Assembly (NCBI GenBank): GCA_910574635.1
Contig: CAJTCG010000002.1
Span: forward strand, 124,001-188,000
Direction of reading: 5' to 3'
From: Oscillospiraceae bacterium
GTDB taxonomy: Bacteria > Bacillota > Clostridia > Oscillospirales > Oscillospiraceae
Length of the DNA: 64,000 nucleotides
The notes beneath the pieces were generated by a model. It saw only the letters and a list, made by a program, of their open reading frames with translations, did no database searches and had not been told where the DNA came from. This document shows positions 1 through 8,962 of this stretch, piece after piece. The translations under genes were made by a program, and so were the position numbers. Positions within the stretch are counted from its first letter, which is position 1, and each line of letters starts with the position of its first letter.

Positions 1-4
1 TCAT
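1..4 (-). CDS. Start codon of a leftward gene cut off by the window edge
   Basis: An ATG reading leftward at position 4 is preceded at a good distance by AGGAGG (complement of 10-15). The next gene of this strand therefore begins here and lies almost wholly outside the window. Only 34 nt separate it from the stop of the secreted protein upstream, so the two are probably co-transcribed. Nothing can be said about its product. Confidence 0.5.
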
Positions 5-37
5 GATAATCCTCCTAAAAATTGTTGTATTTAGATG

Positions 38-1948
38 TTATCCAATGGAATACGTCTGTGTGAGCTTGTTTGCGGAGCCGTTTTTGATGCGGAAGTTTGC
101 CGTAGAGTCCGTGACGCTCTCGTCTATCCGCATAAGAACCGTTTTGGTCGCGACACCATTCTCGTCGGCTGTCATAGTAAAGACAGGAGAGTAGCCGTAT
201 GTGGTGCTCCAGGTCGTCCCATCAATGGAGAACAGAGCAATCTGGGTTCCTCCGGTCAGATAGCTTCCGACTTTAAGATTGGAAACCGTCTCGTTGGCGC
301 CGAGGCCGCTGATTTGCAGCATGACTGCCGTGTCTTCCCCGGGGCGGACCTTTTCAGGCAGAAACGCCGCATAAGTGACGCCCGTAACAGGGGTATTTGC
401 GGAAGCAGTATAGGAATTTGTGACAAGGTTCTTGCTGCCCTGCTTGAGCCGCATAGTAAACGGACCCGTCACGCTCTCGTTCAGGAAGAATACCATTGTC
501 TTAGAAGCGGTTCCGTTGCTGTCCGTTGTAATGGAAAACTCGGCGCTGTAGCCATAGCTGCTCGGAAGGGCTTCGCCCATCTCCGCAAACTTGCCGATTT
601 GCGTGCCGCCATCCAGGTAGGCCCCAACCTTGAACCCGGAGTAGGTCGTGTTTGCGGTAAGCCCGGAGAAGTAGATGGTCAAAGGCATTTCCTGGCCAGA
701 TACAATCTGGGAGGGGGCACCGATGGTATATGTATCATACTCGGTGGGGCCGCCGCCACCACCGCCAGTGTATCCATAAGAACCGGATTTGAACGTGCTG
801 GCATCATACCACTTATAACCGCTCGCAGGAGCAGCCCAAGGCTCTGCCTGGGGTTCCGTGGAGAGACTCGGAGTCTCATAAGAGTGCAACTCTGTGGGGG
901 TATCCAACGTAATGCCCTGGCTGGAGAAGCTCGTATAGCTTTCCTGTTCAGCAAGCCAGTCTGTCAACTGCGTCAAAAGGATGGCGTCATCCACCTCGGA
1001 AAATCCGTCATAAGTTTTCTTGGTTCCTCCGGTTTCCTCTCGGCGGTATTTAGGAGAGGCATCTTCAACAGCAGAGGAGTCACCAATAAACGCAGCCTTG
1101 CCAGCGCCAACCTTTGCAATTGCGACGTACGCACCTTCCTCAATGCCGCCGCCATTGTACACTCCATCATCAACAGCATTGGACCACCGGTCGCTGGAGG
1201 TCAGGCCAGAGGGGAGATAGACAATACCCTTTGCAATTGTGGGGTCGATAATCGCAACCGTGGAACCTGCGTGCATTGCGACAGAGGACACATTATTTGT
1301 AATGCCAAAGCATTCATCCGGACTGACAATCACGTTGGCGTTGATATCACCCAGCGCATTGTATCTGAACCGAACACCGAAATTATCGGCCAGCCAGTCG
1401 CTGCTCTGGACGCCGCTCATGGCCTCCGAGCTGGCCTCCTCGGCGCTCATGCCCGTTGTTGGGTCGGCATATGCACCGCGGCGGTACCCATTAAACACCT
1501 CAGAAGCATCCCAACGATTTTTGTTCCGGTCCGCATTATAGTGGTCCGCAACGAAAAACACGCTGCCTCCGTTCTGAACATACTGGAGGATGGCCGCCTG
1601 CTCCGTGGTTTTGTAGGGGATATTGGCCTCCGGGATGACAAACACATCATAGCTTGCCAGGTCAGAATACTCAATAGGTGTTCCCTTGCGAAGTTCTGTG
1701 ACTACGTAACCATTGCCGGCCAGGGCATTTGCGTAGTCGGAAAACCCTCCATCAATTACCCAATCGGCGGCACCTGCCGTCTGTCCATGGGTGTTATCGA
1801 ACAAGATGCTTTGCCCGTTGGCGTTTGTCGGCTGAATCACCGGGGCGGGGTCTGTGTACGACTCGGCCCTGGCGGCCACCGGTACCGCCTGCAGTATGAA
1901 GACGAGGACCATCATACAGCTTAATACTGTCGCGATTCTTCTTTTCAT
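38..1948 (-). CDS. Secreted protein: GATase-like N-terminal domain plus two Ig-like repeats
   Basis: 636 residues from an ATG with GAAAGGAG upstream; an upstream in-frame ATG at 2005 has no ribosome site. A signal peptide (MKRR, then a hydrophobic stretch ending AARA) opens the protein. Residues about 40-340 resemble the GATase1-like/DUF4350 type of fold (an ILFDNTHGQ strand, then a VFVIPEANIP strand). Near 415 is a glycine run, followed by two imperfect copies of a roughly 100-residue beta module, each with GGTQI and YGYSxxF. No LPxTG motif or C-terminal membrane segment is present, so the protein is probably released or held non-covalently. It has no catalytic motif I can name, and its function is unknown. 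The fold call is from pattern only. Confidence 0.75.
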   Translation of the reverse strand: MKRRIATVLSCMMVLVFILQAVPVAARAESYTDPAPVIQPTNANGQSILFDNTHGQTAGAADWVIDGGFSDYANALAGNGYVVTELRKGTPIEYSDLASYDVFVIPEANIPYKTTEQAAILQYVQNGGSVFFVADHYNADRNKNRWDASEVFNGYRRGAYADPTTGMSAEEASSEAMSGVQSSDWLADNFGVRFRYNALGDINANVIVSPDECFGITNNVSSVAMHAGSTVAIIDPTIAKGIVYLPSGLTSSDRWSNAVDDGVYNGGGIEEGAYVAIAKVGAGKAAFIGDSSAVEDASPKYRREETGGTKKTYDGFSEVDDAILLTQLTDWLAEQESYTSFSSQGITLDTPTELHSYETPSLSTEPQAEPWAAPASGYKWYDASTFKSGSYGYTGGGGGGPTEYDTYTIGAPSQIVSGQEMPLTIYFSGLTANTTYSGFKVGAYLDGGTQIGKFAEMGEALPSSYGYSAEFSITTDSNGTASKTMVFFLNESVTGPFTMRLKQGSKNLVTNSYTASANTPVTGVTYAAFLPEKVRPGEDTAVMLQISGLGANETVSNLKVGSYLTGGTQIALFSIDGTTWSTTYGYSPVFTMTADENGVATKTVLMRIDESVTDSTANFRIKNGSANKLTQTYSIG

Positions 1949-2105
1949 AGTTACTCCTTTCTTACCCGGTCTGACTGTTCCTTCGAATGGCGCTGCATGT
2001 AACAAAAAAGCAGCATGCTACACCGTTGAAATCAGTATAGCATACTGCATATCGAAATATTTTCCCTCTTTTGTTATTTTGTAACTTTTTGGAAGACGGA
2101 GGCAG

Positions 2106-2855
2106 CTAAGTTCGCTTCTGCCTAAAATAGCATCCCATGAGTTCCTCAAATGCCAGTATGACCCGACCGAAAAAAGGATTTGGAATTCCACCGACCAGTG
2201 TCTGCTTCGATTCCTCAACAGTAAACGTCAAATCGGACAGTGTAGCAAGAGTAGAATTTGCACGTTTCGTGAACGATATCACCTTAAAATCTTTTCTCTT
2301 TGCCATACGAACATCATTGATAATCGGCTCTGTTTCTCCGCTTTGAGAAATCGCTATCATGAGGGAGGATTCAATATTTGTTGTTATATCTTTGTTTTGC
2401 TCGTGAAAAATCATAAAGTCGTAAAAATGAAGCTGATTGTAAGCCGTAAATCCAAAAACGGCAAGCCTTTGGGTAATATAGTTCGCAACAAGGTCTGAAA
2501 ACCCTTTCCCATCAGCAAATATTTTCCCACTTTGAAACTGAGTCAGGAGCTCACAAAACTGCTTCCCCTTCTCGGCATCATAGTTGTCAATCAGGGTTTG
2601 CAGTTCCGATTGGTCCCCTTCATTTTGGCCCATTGACACCCTCTGAGAAAGATGGTAGTATAACTCGCTATACCCCTCATATCCTAGCCGCTTGCACATC
2701 TTGACTATAAAAGTTGTTGAGACGTAATTTTCACTTGCAAGCTGCTGAATTGGAACCCTACCCTCTCCTTTCTCAATATATTTTACGATACAGGTGATAA
2801 TATTGGACTCTTCCGGCGAAAGAAGGTTAGTTAAAAGATAGTGACTCCCACCCAT
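2106..2855 (-). CDS. MurR/RpiR-family transcriptional regulator
   Basis: 249 residues, the usual size for the family. Residues 1-77 form the helix-turn-helix domain (QQLASENYVSTTFIVKMCKRLGYEGYSEL). Residues about 100-240 are a SIS sugar-phosphate-binding domain with the typical ISQSGETEPII loop. RpiR proteins sense phosphosugars and control sugar or cell-wall sugar use; the ligand here is unknown. The ATG has GAGGGAG upstream and a clear sigma-70 promoter at 2919-2947. It is divergent from nothing and sits just before the secreted-protein gene on the same strand, which it could regulate. That link is inference. Confidence 0.88.
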   Translation of the reverse strand: MGGSHYLLTNLLSPEESNIITCIVKYIEKGEGRVPIQQLASENYVSTTFIVKMCKRLGYEGYSELYYHLSQRVSMGQNEGDQSELQTLIDNYDAEKGKQFCELLTQFQSGKIFADGKGFSDLVANYITQRLAVFGFTAYNQLHFYDFMIFHEQNKDITTNIESSLMIAISQSGETEPIINDVRMAKRKDFKVISFTKRANSTLATLSDLTFTVEESKQTLVGGIPNPFFGRVILAFEELMGCYFRQKRT

Positions 2856-2918
2856 TCAAACACTCCCTCTCTATGAAAACCACTATGGGAAGTATGTATT
2901 TCAGCTGATTCTGACAAG

Positions 2919-2947
2919 ATTATACCGCAAACCACTCAAAAAGACAA
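2919..2947 (-). promoter_or_regulatory. Sigma-70 promoter of the rpiR-type gene
   Basis: On the minus strand TTGTCT (2942-2947) and a perfect TATAAT (2919-2924) are 17 nt apart. Confidence 0.75.
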
Positions 2948-3204
2948 GCTCCAATTCATACGTAAGCCGGATAAGGAAGACCTTGGGATAAAGAAGAGCC
3001 TCAATTGTGCATTTATTATATATGTAGGAAGGATTTGACAAAGCATGATGGTGGCTTTGGAAAAGGGAAAGCACTTTGTGGCCCGACACTGCTCGGGAGA
3101 CGGGATGAATGGAGTAGGGGAGGGGCACTCATCTCATATCATAGTCGATATCGGGCCAGTGTGTCCCAGGCCCGGGAACGGTGGCCGCTCTCATCTTGTT
3201 AAAT

Positions 3205-3475
3205 CATAACCACCGGCCGTGCCGGTGGTTTGCACAGGCCCCCTTGGGGCCTATTACCAGCCGAGCCTATAGGCTCATCAGATTTCTTTCGCTTGCATGA
3301 GATGCCCTACCGCTATTGAAATAGCGGTGGGGTATCTCTATTTCTCTCTGCTCATATTTTCGGCGTTTCCTTCTATCGCTTTTAATAGTGGTTCCTCGCT
3401 TCGCTCGGATATTTTTTCTGGGCATAGCTAAAGCTTTTTGGAACCACCAGCATTGCTGGTGGTTTTCTCTGCACA
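3205..3475. mobile_element. Candidate non-autonomous IS200/IS605-type element (palindrome-ended, no ORF)
   Basis: This roughly 270-bp stretch starts and ends with related palindromes (AACCACCGGC...GCCGGTGGTT at 3208-3230; AACCACCAGC...GCTGGTGGTT at 3442-3464). Between them are further hairpins at 3236-3252, 3263-3276 and 3300-3338. Subterminal imperfect palindromes at both ends and the lack of inverted terminal repeats fit a palindrome-associated IS200/IS605 derivative. No transposase or omega-RNA-linked nuclease is inside. The flanking gap 2948-3204 shows no gene or motif I can support. Confidence 0.45.
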
Positions 3476-3482
3476 ATGAAAA

Positions 3483-3506
3483 CCCCTTGCCAATGAAGGC
3501 AAGGGG
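3483..3506 (-). terminator. Terminator after the RCC1-type gene
   Basis: CCCCTTGCC and GGCAAGGGG form a 9-bp stem; the minus strand continues TTTTC. It lies about 70 nt past the stop at 3578. Confidence 0.65.
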
Positions 3507-3577
3507 AGGAGGGTTGTACTGGAGTTGGCTTAAAGCACCCTATGTCCGCACAAAATTGCCAATCCTCAAGTGAATAA

Positions 3578-5002
3578 TTAGGGGTGGGAGATATGCGACC
3601 AATCGTTTGTGTCAATTTGCCCTTGCTTATAGTTACCACTGCCCCTTACATCGCCACCCTCTGTGAGGACAAGGGTAAATCCATATCCAGCGGAAACTGC
3701 TACGATTTTATTGTCGGGCAGGTCTTTGAGCTGCTCATAGATTTCATCTTCGTCGTGCAGAGTTGAAACAATGGTCCCATCGTCTTTCAATCCAACTGTA
3801 TGATAAGCGCCCGCAGAAACCGCAACAAGATTAGACCATTCCGGGCCCGTTACTTCGCATTGACCATCATCCCGGTCTCCTGCTGCCGCAAGAGTCCCAT
3901 CTCCTTTCAGCCCAATCACATGGCCCCGCCCTTGGAAGCCAGGGCTGCTGCCTCCTGTAGATATGGCCTTTAGGTTTGTCCATTCGCTTGCATTGGCTTT
4001 GATTTCTGCCGCAATTTCGTTGCTTCTGTAACCGACAATATAGACGTTTCCATTTTCATCAAACACATCCCCGTCGGTACCCAGGCCAACAGTATGCTGC
4101 CAGCCTGTGGAAATGGACGCGATATCTGTCCACGCGTCGGCATCTGTTTCTCCATATCCATCAATTCCTTGTGTCAACACAGTTCCATCTGCTCTTAACC
4201 CAACAATAAACTGCTGCCCAGTTGCCACCATTATTATGTCGCTCCACTGGCTTGGGTCAACCTTGTAGTCAGTAGTCCCTCGGGCAGAAATTACTGCGCC
4301 ATCATTTTTCAGCCCCAAAATAAACGAGCCCATTCCAGATATCGATGCAATGTCAGACCAACCTTCGACTTCAGCCTCGTCGGCAAACTGCTCTCCAGCA
4401 TATTCTACGCCTCCCGCCTCTGTTACGGCAAAAGAGCCGCGTATGCCAGCGCAAATTGTAGAGGCGTTCTTTTGAATCAAAGCGGAAACACAGGTATCCG
4501 CTTTGTCCGCGCTGTCTTCGTAGCTGGCCAAAGCCGTAAACAAAGCGTAGGCCCCCATATATTCACCACGGTTAAAAAGCCGCGTTGCTTCTTCGTAAAT
4601 AGCTTGACTTCCATCCACATCAGCCTGTAATTTGCCTATCTTCTCCAGTTCTTTAAGGGCCTCCATCCTCCCATCAAAGTCCTCTGAGTTGGCCAATGCA
4701 CTGAATACCTCTTTTGCCGCATCCAGCTTTCCGGCGGCGAGCATGTCGCTTGCGCTTTCGAACCGCCCCCAGTAATTCGCCTGCCGCAGCTGAAGAGGGC
4801 AGTCCTTATATTCTCCCAGGCTACTGAACGCATCGGCGGCCTCTTGGTATTTTTCGTCCCTCATCAATGTCTGAGCATCTTCATATCGGTCCAAGAGAGC
4901 CTGTCTATCCTGAAACGCATCCCAAACAGCAAATGTCATAATTGCCGCCAGCGCAAGAGCGAGCAGACCTACTCGAATCAGATTCTTTTTTGATAACTTC
5001 AA
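3578..5002 (-). CDS. Membrane-anchored TPR/RCC1-like beta-propeller protein
   Basis: 474 residues from a TTG start with GAGGGG upstream. One N-terminal membrane segment (residues 10-27, LIRVGLLALALAAIMTFAV) puts the rest outside the cell. Residues 35-185 are helical and contain repeats of the type EKYQEAADAFSSLGEYKDC, as in TPR-like tracts of Firmicute surface proteins. Residues 190-474 carry at least five RCC1-like blades, each with W-S-DI, A-STG, GL--DGT. Such proteins usually scaffold protein contacts; no enzyme motif is seen. It follows the small membrane protein at 5052 by 49 nt and probably shares its sigma-70 promoter. Confidence 0.8.
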   Translation of the reverse strand: MKLSKKNLIRVGLLALALAAIMTFAVWDAFQDRQALLDRYEDAQTLMRDEKYQEAADAFSSLGEYKDCPLQLRQANYWGRFESASDMLAAGKLDAAKEVFSALANSEDFDGRMEALKELEKIGKLQADVDGSQAIYEEATRLFNRGEYMGAYALFTALASYEDSADKADTCVSALIQKNASTICAGIRGSFAVTEAGGVEYAGEQFADEAEVEGWSDIASISGMGSFILGLKNDGAVISARGTTDYKVDPSQWSDIIMVATGQQFIVGLRADGTVLTQGIDGYGETDADAWTDIASISTGWQHTVGLGTDGDVFDENGNVYIVGYRSNEIAAEIKANASEWTNLKAISTGGSSPGFQGRGHVIGLKGDGTLAAAGDRDDGQCEVTGPEWSNLVAVSAGAYHTVGLKDDGTIVSTLHDEDEIYEQLKDLPDNKIVAVSAGYGFTLVLTEGGDVRGSGNYKQGQIDTNDWSHISHP

Positions 5003-5051
5003 AGTTATATCGCCCCTCTTCTTGATTTAGTTTTTAGTGGGTTTTAGGGTC

Positions 5052-5489
5052 CTATTGCTTGTTTCCTCTAGTGGGGTCCACATACAGCAGTCTCCGCCCA
5101 CAACAGATGCACAATAGGCATACAAAGATGCTCACACCAAAAATCCCAATTTTCCCATTTTCAGGAAGGGTATTTTTGGCTGGGTAAAATGCCTCAAAAA
5201 GAACCAAACATATGAGACCCAGGCCTCCTGCCTTGCCAATATACTTATTTCTGGCTTTTGCACTCATCTTTCGCTCTATATCAAAGGCCATCTCTAATAA
5301 GGTACCAGAGATGGCGAAGACCATCAAAAGAAAATCAAACAAATGCGCCTCACAAGCCGCTTCAATGTCAAAGTCCAACCGAATACAGTCAAGCCCTATT
5401 GCAACTACAACTGGGACCATTGACAGCACAACACCGAATATCAACCATCGATGGTATTTTTCTTTCGGAGAATAGGTGTTCTCCCCCAT
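5052..5489 (-). CDS. Small four-helix membrane protein of unknown function
   Basis: 145 residues with AAGGAGG upstream of the ATG. Hydrophobic segments lie at about 16-33, 48-65, 86-103 and 112-131, with basic and acidic loops between. The charge pattern suggests that both ends are cytoplasmic. I do not recognise a family. It is the first gene after a good sigma-70 promoter, and the RCC1-like protein follows, so a joint role at the cell surface is possible but unproven. Confidence 0.7.
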   Translation of the reverse strand: MGENTYSPKEKYHRWLIFGVVLSMVPVVVAIGLDCIRLDFDIEAACEAHLFDFLLMVFAISGTLLEMAFDIERKMSAKARNKYIGKAGGLGLICLVLFEAFYPAKNTLPENGKIGIFGVSIFVCLLCICCGRRLLYVDPTRGNKQ

Positions 5490-5597
5490 GCCATGACCTC
5501 CTTAAACAGCAAAAGATAGAATACTGTTCGGTGGCTCGTGTAATGGGATGCATCACTCCTCAATGGACTTATTCGACAAATTCCACCAAACTATGAC

Positions 5598-5627
5598 ATT
5601 ATAGTCCAGTGAGATTGCGTTAGTCAA
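5598..5627 (-). promoter_or_regulatory. Sigma-70 promoter of the 5.5-kb gene pair
   Basis: On the minus strand TTGACT (5622-5627), an 18-nt spacer and TATAAT (5598-5603). Confidence 0.75.
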
Positions 5628-5935
5628 GAATGAAAATCAAAACAGAGAGGGCTATGCTGGAAAGCTAGGTATTATATGCTTAATTCTGAAATATTATATC
5701 GGACAAGCTCCGTCAATTATGTCGGATTAAGAAGAGAGTTTTCCTTCTAACATCACAAATACGGAACCGTTCCTTAACTCCCAGGGAGCATATTGGGGCT
5801 GGATTGGGGCTTGTGCCCCGAGACTGCTGGGAGACGTCTTGCCCAAGAGAAACTTATAGGCGGTATCCGACTGGTACGTCCCGGCCTGGAGCCAGTGGTA
5901 GTTCTTCATTTGCCAACAACAAGAGACCTGGAGAA
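5628..5935. other. Gap without a supported gene
   Basis: No convincing gene. A leftward 60-codon frame at 5727-5909 (starts MKNYHW) lacks a ribosome site and may be chance. The A/T-rich part near 5650-5725 has several TATAAT-like boxes but no clear -35 partner. Confidence 0.4.
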
Positions 5936-7600
5936 TCAATCTCCATTTTCTTCTGGGGACATCTGCTGACACCGCACCGCAACGCGCTGCCGCCCACCTG
6001 GGGTACAGGTGAACAGAGTCAGGTCCCATTCTCCGGCTTTCATGCCATCGATATCCGTCCCATCCAAGGTTTCTGTACCTGAGACGGCATAATGGAACTC
6101 ATTGCCCTCAACATCTGCAAAAATGACCTCATCGTCAGCAACAAGCGAACCAATACGCCCGAAATGAGACTTGAAGTTGTGGGCGGCAATGATGCAGTCA
6201 CCATTGTAGACGGAGCCCACATAGCGGCAGGGAGCCTTTGCTGCTCCCTTTGTGCTCCACTCGGCCTGGACCGGGAGAGTGAGGTCCAAAACCGGGATTT
6301 CAATGACGCCGATATAACTGCCGCCATCAATGACGATTTCCGGCATGTCCATACTGGCATCCAGCACATAGTTCGGGACGATTTCCTCTCCAATCGAAAA
6401 CTCATCAGCCTGGATATCAGGAATTTCACTCAGGAGCTCTCCGACAATGACCTCGGAATCTTCGCCTGCCGTCTGGTCATTATGGAAGCTAATTCCCAGC
6501 AGGAGGCAGGCACCCAGAATAGACGCAAGGCTAAAGCCAAGAGTAATATAACTCAGGCGGAGCAGGTTCTTCTTTTTGAACAACGAAGCGCCTATGCCAG
6601 TCGAAATTCCTGCGGCACACAATATTGCAATCGGCCACAACAACATCCCCGTTTGAGGGAGCTTTGGCTTGGTAGGGGAGTTGGGATTTGTGGGAGTCTG
6701 AGGACCCGGGTCGGCTGGTACCGCCGGGTCAGGCACTGTCTCTGTAGGTGTCGCCGGAGGGTTTGGCTTAGATGGGACAGGGAGAATATCCGGCGGGGTC
6801 TCCTCAGAGTTGGTTACAACGAAGGTGACGCCCTGCCTTGAAACCGTGGTCACAAACCCATCGGGCACGGATTCCTCGACCAAACTCCAGAAGCAGTTAT
6901 CATCCAGGCCCCTCCAGGTGTATGTCCAATTGTTATCCTCACTGAGCGTTTTTGTGTCATACACCCGGCCATTACGCAGAAGGTTCACGGAGATGGGTTC
7001 ACGGCTGTAATTGCCGAAAGCCAAGTCCCAGACCTTGAGGACTTTCCTGATAGCTGTTTGCGGATGCGGAGTATCTGGCGGATTGTAAACCGATTCATGC
7101 TTCAGCTCAATTGCCGCATGAGTCTCCGTTTCACCATTCTGGATGAGATGAGGAATGAAAACGAGCGTGGGGACAATCTTATAGGTGTAGCGGCCGATGG
7201 TGGTTGTTTCCCCAGTTATCAGGTAAACGCCCATAGGCAGCTGGCCGAAGAGCACACCGCCATTAGCGTCAGTTTTCACTGCAAGGTCCTCTTTGACGGA
7301 ATCTCTTGACACATAGGAAGCCAGAGTTTGAGCCAGAGAGGCCGCAGATGCGTTGTCTTGAATATTGGTGGACAGGTGATACTTGGCATAGAAGTCAAAC
7401 CACTCAATGCCACTGTCATCGTCCAGGACAGCAACTCGATGTGCCAGAATTCTCACGCCCTGAACCGGCTTATCATCGACCAGAAAAAGAGCGGAGATGC
7501 TCCCGCTTTCGGGCTCTGCAGCCGAGGCCGGGCTGGCGACCATTAAAGTCAAACAGAGGAGCAGGGTGGCCACAAGTATTCTTTTGATGCGCAATTGCAC
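5936..7600 (-). CDS. Cna_B-type LPQTG surface protein fused to its own sortase domain
   Basis: 554 residues from GTG with AAAAGGAG upstream. Order: signal peptide (1-27), SpaA/Cna_B-like beta domains (about 30-265), a proline-rich stalk (265-310), LPQTG near 313, membrane helix (319-340), KKK, a second membrane helix (348-370), then a class B/C-like sortase domain. The sortase has His in AAHN near 473, Cys in TLFTC near 531 and Arg in GGRQR. The two helices form a hairpin that would put both the pilin part and the sortase outside. A sortase cutting at LPQTG would release the N-terminal half from the enzyme half. Domain families are well known; this fusion and its self-processing are inference. 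It lies 32 nt after the stand-alone sortase in the pilus operon. Confidence 0.82.
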   Translation of the reverse strand: MQLRIKRILVATLLLCLTLMVASPASAAEPESGSISALFLVDDKPVQGVRILAHRVAVLDDDSGIEWFDFYAKYHLSTNIQDNASAASLAQTLASYVSRDSVKEDLAVKTDANGGVLFGQLPMGVYLITGETTTIGRYTYKIVPTLVFIPHLIQNGETETHAAIELKHESVYNPPDTPHPQTAIRKVLKVWDLAFGNYSREPISVNLLRNGRVYDTKTLSEDNNWTYTWRGLDDNCFWSLVEESVPDGFVTTVSRQGVTFVVTNSEETPPDILPVPSKPNPPATPTETVPDPAVPADPGPQTPTNPNSPTKPKLPQTGMLLWPIAILCAAGISTGIGASLFKKKNLLRLSYITLGFSLASILGACLLLGISFHNDQTAGEDSEVIVGELLSEIPDIQADEFSIGEEIVPNYVLDASMDMPEIVIDGGSYIGVIEIPVLDLTLPVQAEWSTKGAAKAPCRYVGSVYNGDCIIAAHNFKSHFGRIGSLVADDEVIFADVEGNEFHYAVSGTETLDGTDIDGMKAGEWDLTLFTCTPGGRQRVAVRCQQMSPEENGD

Positions 7601-7632
7601 GATTTCTCACTCCTTTTCGGGATTTTTAGAGG

Positions 7633-8322
7633 CTACGAAGCTCTTGAGCCCCGAACCATAAGCCGGTGGGAATTGACCCCATAAGGGGTGCAGGTAATCA
7701 GCGTTACCTGGTCCTGCCCATCCTCAAACTCCAAAGGAGAGAAGTCATCCGGCAGGACTACGGAAATTTGGTCGACCTCATAAGAGAGTGTTTCGCCTAA
7801 GACGTTGACGCTGAACAGGTCGCCTTCTTCCAGCGTGTCAAGCTTCGTAAACAGCTTGGCGGAAGGGAGGCCGCAGTGGCCGGATATGGCAACGTGGGTA
7901 TCCTCACCGCCAACAGGCAAGGAACTGCCCTCAATGTGCCCAACTGCAACCTGGAGGATGGAATCCCCCGTGCCGTGGTAGATAGGCAAATCGACGTTGA
8001 TTTTTGGAATCTCGACATAGCCCATGATTCCGGTCCCGGAGATGTCCAGAAGGGAATTATACCTGGCCGAATCTTCTTCTGACGGCGTAAACCGCTGCGA
8101 ATTCGTTACCAGGTCGCGATTGTAGGCCCTGGCCGCATCCAGCATTTCCTGGATTTCAGCGGCATCTATTGCGTCAACCATCTCGTTGTACTGGGCGATT
8201 GCCCTTGAGGTGTGGACTGTATTCCACCAGTTTGAAACCGTAGGATAGGCCAGCAGTCCAACTCCGGCCACAAGAACAAGAATAATCAGCAGATTAAAAA
8301 CGATTCCGCTTTTCTTTTTCAC
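7633..8322 (-). CDS. Pilus-type (class C-like) sortase
   Basis: 229 residues from GTG with AAAGGAGG upstream. An N-terminal membrane helix (8-26) is followed by a helical linker and the sortase barrel. Catalytic His is in SGHCG, Cys in TLITC (about 211) and Arg in NSHR (about 220). The SGHCGLPSAKLFTKLD signature is typical of class C enzymes that join pilin subunits. The DP(F/W/Y) lid and the C-terminal membrane helix of many class C enzymes are missing, so class B is an alternative. It sits between the split pilin gene and the fusion protein, so pilin polymerisation or anchoring is the expected job. Confidence 0.88.
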   Translation of the reverse strand: MKKKSGIVFNLLIILVLVAGVGLLAYPTVSNWWNTVHTSRAIAQYNEMVDAIDAAEIQEMLDAARAYNRDLVTNSQRFTPSEEDSARYNSLLDISGTGIMGYVEIPKINVDLPIYHGTGDSILQVAVGHIEGSSLPVGGEDTHVAISGHCGLPSAKLFTKLDTLEEGDLFSVNVLGETLSYEVDQISVVLPDDFSPLEFEDGQDQVTLITCTPYGVNSHRLMVRGSRAS

Positions 8323-8345
8323 TATCTACAGCCTCCTTTAAGAAA

Positions 8346-8369
8346 GGGCAGGCACTTTTGTGCCTGCCC
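8346..8369 (-). terminator. Attenuator/terminator between pilin and sortase genes
   Basis: A perfect 10-bp stem GGGCAGGCAC/GTGCCTGCCC with a four-base loop, followed on the minus strand by TTTCTT. In pilus operons such sites lower sortase relative to pilin mRNA. Confidence 0.6.
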
Positions 8370-8378
8370 AGGGCGGAA

Positions 8379-8935
8379 TCAGGAGTTTTCTTTTCTCTTT
8401 TTCATGATGGTCAGGATAATGCCGCCAGCAATCAGCGCTCCGCCGCCGCCGTAAATGGCGTAGGTACCCATTCCACCGGTGGAGGGAAGACGGATTCCCG
8501 TGTGGTTCACAACAGACGTTGTCGCGGTACCCGCATCGATGGAGATAGTGAACAGCGCATCATCGCCATCGGAGATGACTTTATCGCCCTGCTTCACAAC
8601 CAGGTTCGTCAGTTTCGGGTCATCGGAATTCTCGTCCATGGCAGCCACGATTTCAAACTCCACATCATCGGCCTTGTTGTAGCCATTAGGGACTTTGGTC
8701 TCAATCAGCTTGTACTTTCCAGCGTCCAGGCCGGTAAAGGTGAATTTCGTCTGGCCATCCTGCAGGTCGTTAGTCCTGTATGTTTCATACTGCCCATTCC
8801 GCTCAATCTGGAGTTCGAAGTTGGCACCAGCCAGGGCAGCACCCGACTTATCGGTCTTGTTCACAATGACCTCGAAGGTGAAGGCGGCAACCTTATCATC
8901 TACTTTTGCTGGCGCGGATACCCCTGCCTTTAGGC
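8379..8935 (-). pseudogene. C-terminal fragment of a pilin split by an IscB element
   Basis: The leftward frame opens inside the IscB element and enters genuine pilin sequence at about DDKVAAFTFEVIVNK. It then runs through a Cna_B/isopeptide domain (GANFELQ, GLDAGKYKLIETKVPNGY) to a full sorting signal: LPSTGG, hydrophobic helix, KKRKE. With the N-terminal part at 10544-11509 it makes a normal SpaA/FimA-type major pilin of about 500 residues. No ribosome site serves this half, apart from GAAAGGAGG inside the inserted element. As it stands the pilin cannot be made in one piece unless the insert is removed. Confidence 0.8.
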
Positions 8936-8962
8936 ATGGGGAGGAAGCGCCAGCTCCTCCTT

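Noticed and set aside
35..1924. 629-codon rightward frame opposite the secreted-protein gene
   Set aside because: It is the mirror of a well-supported leftward gene with signal peptide and ribosome site; its own product has no start signal and an odd Arg/Cys/His-rich composition.
5727..5909. 60-codon leftward frame starting MKNYHW
   Set aside because: No ribosome site and no homology recognised; kept only as a note on the gap.
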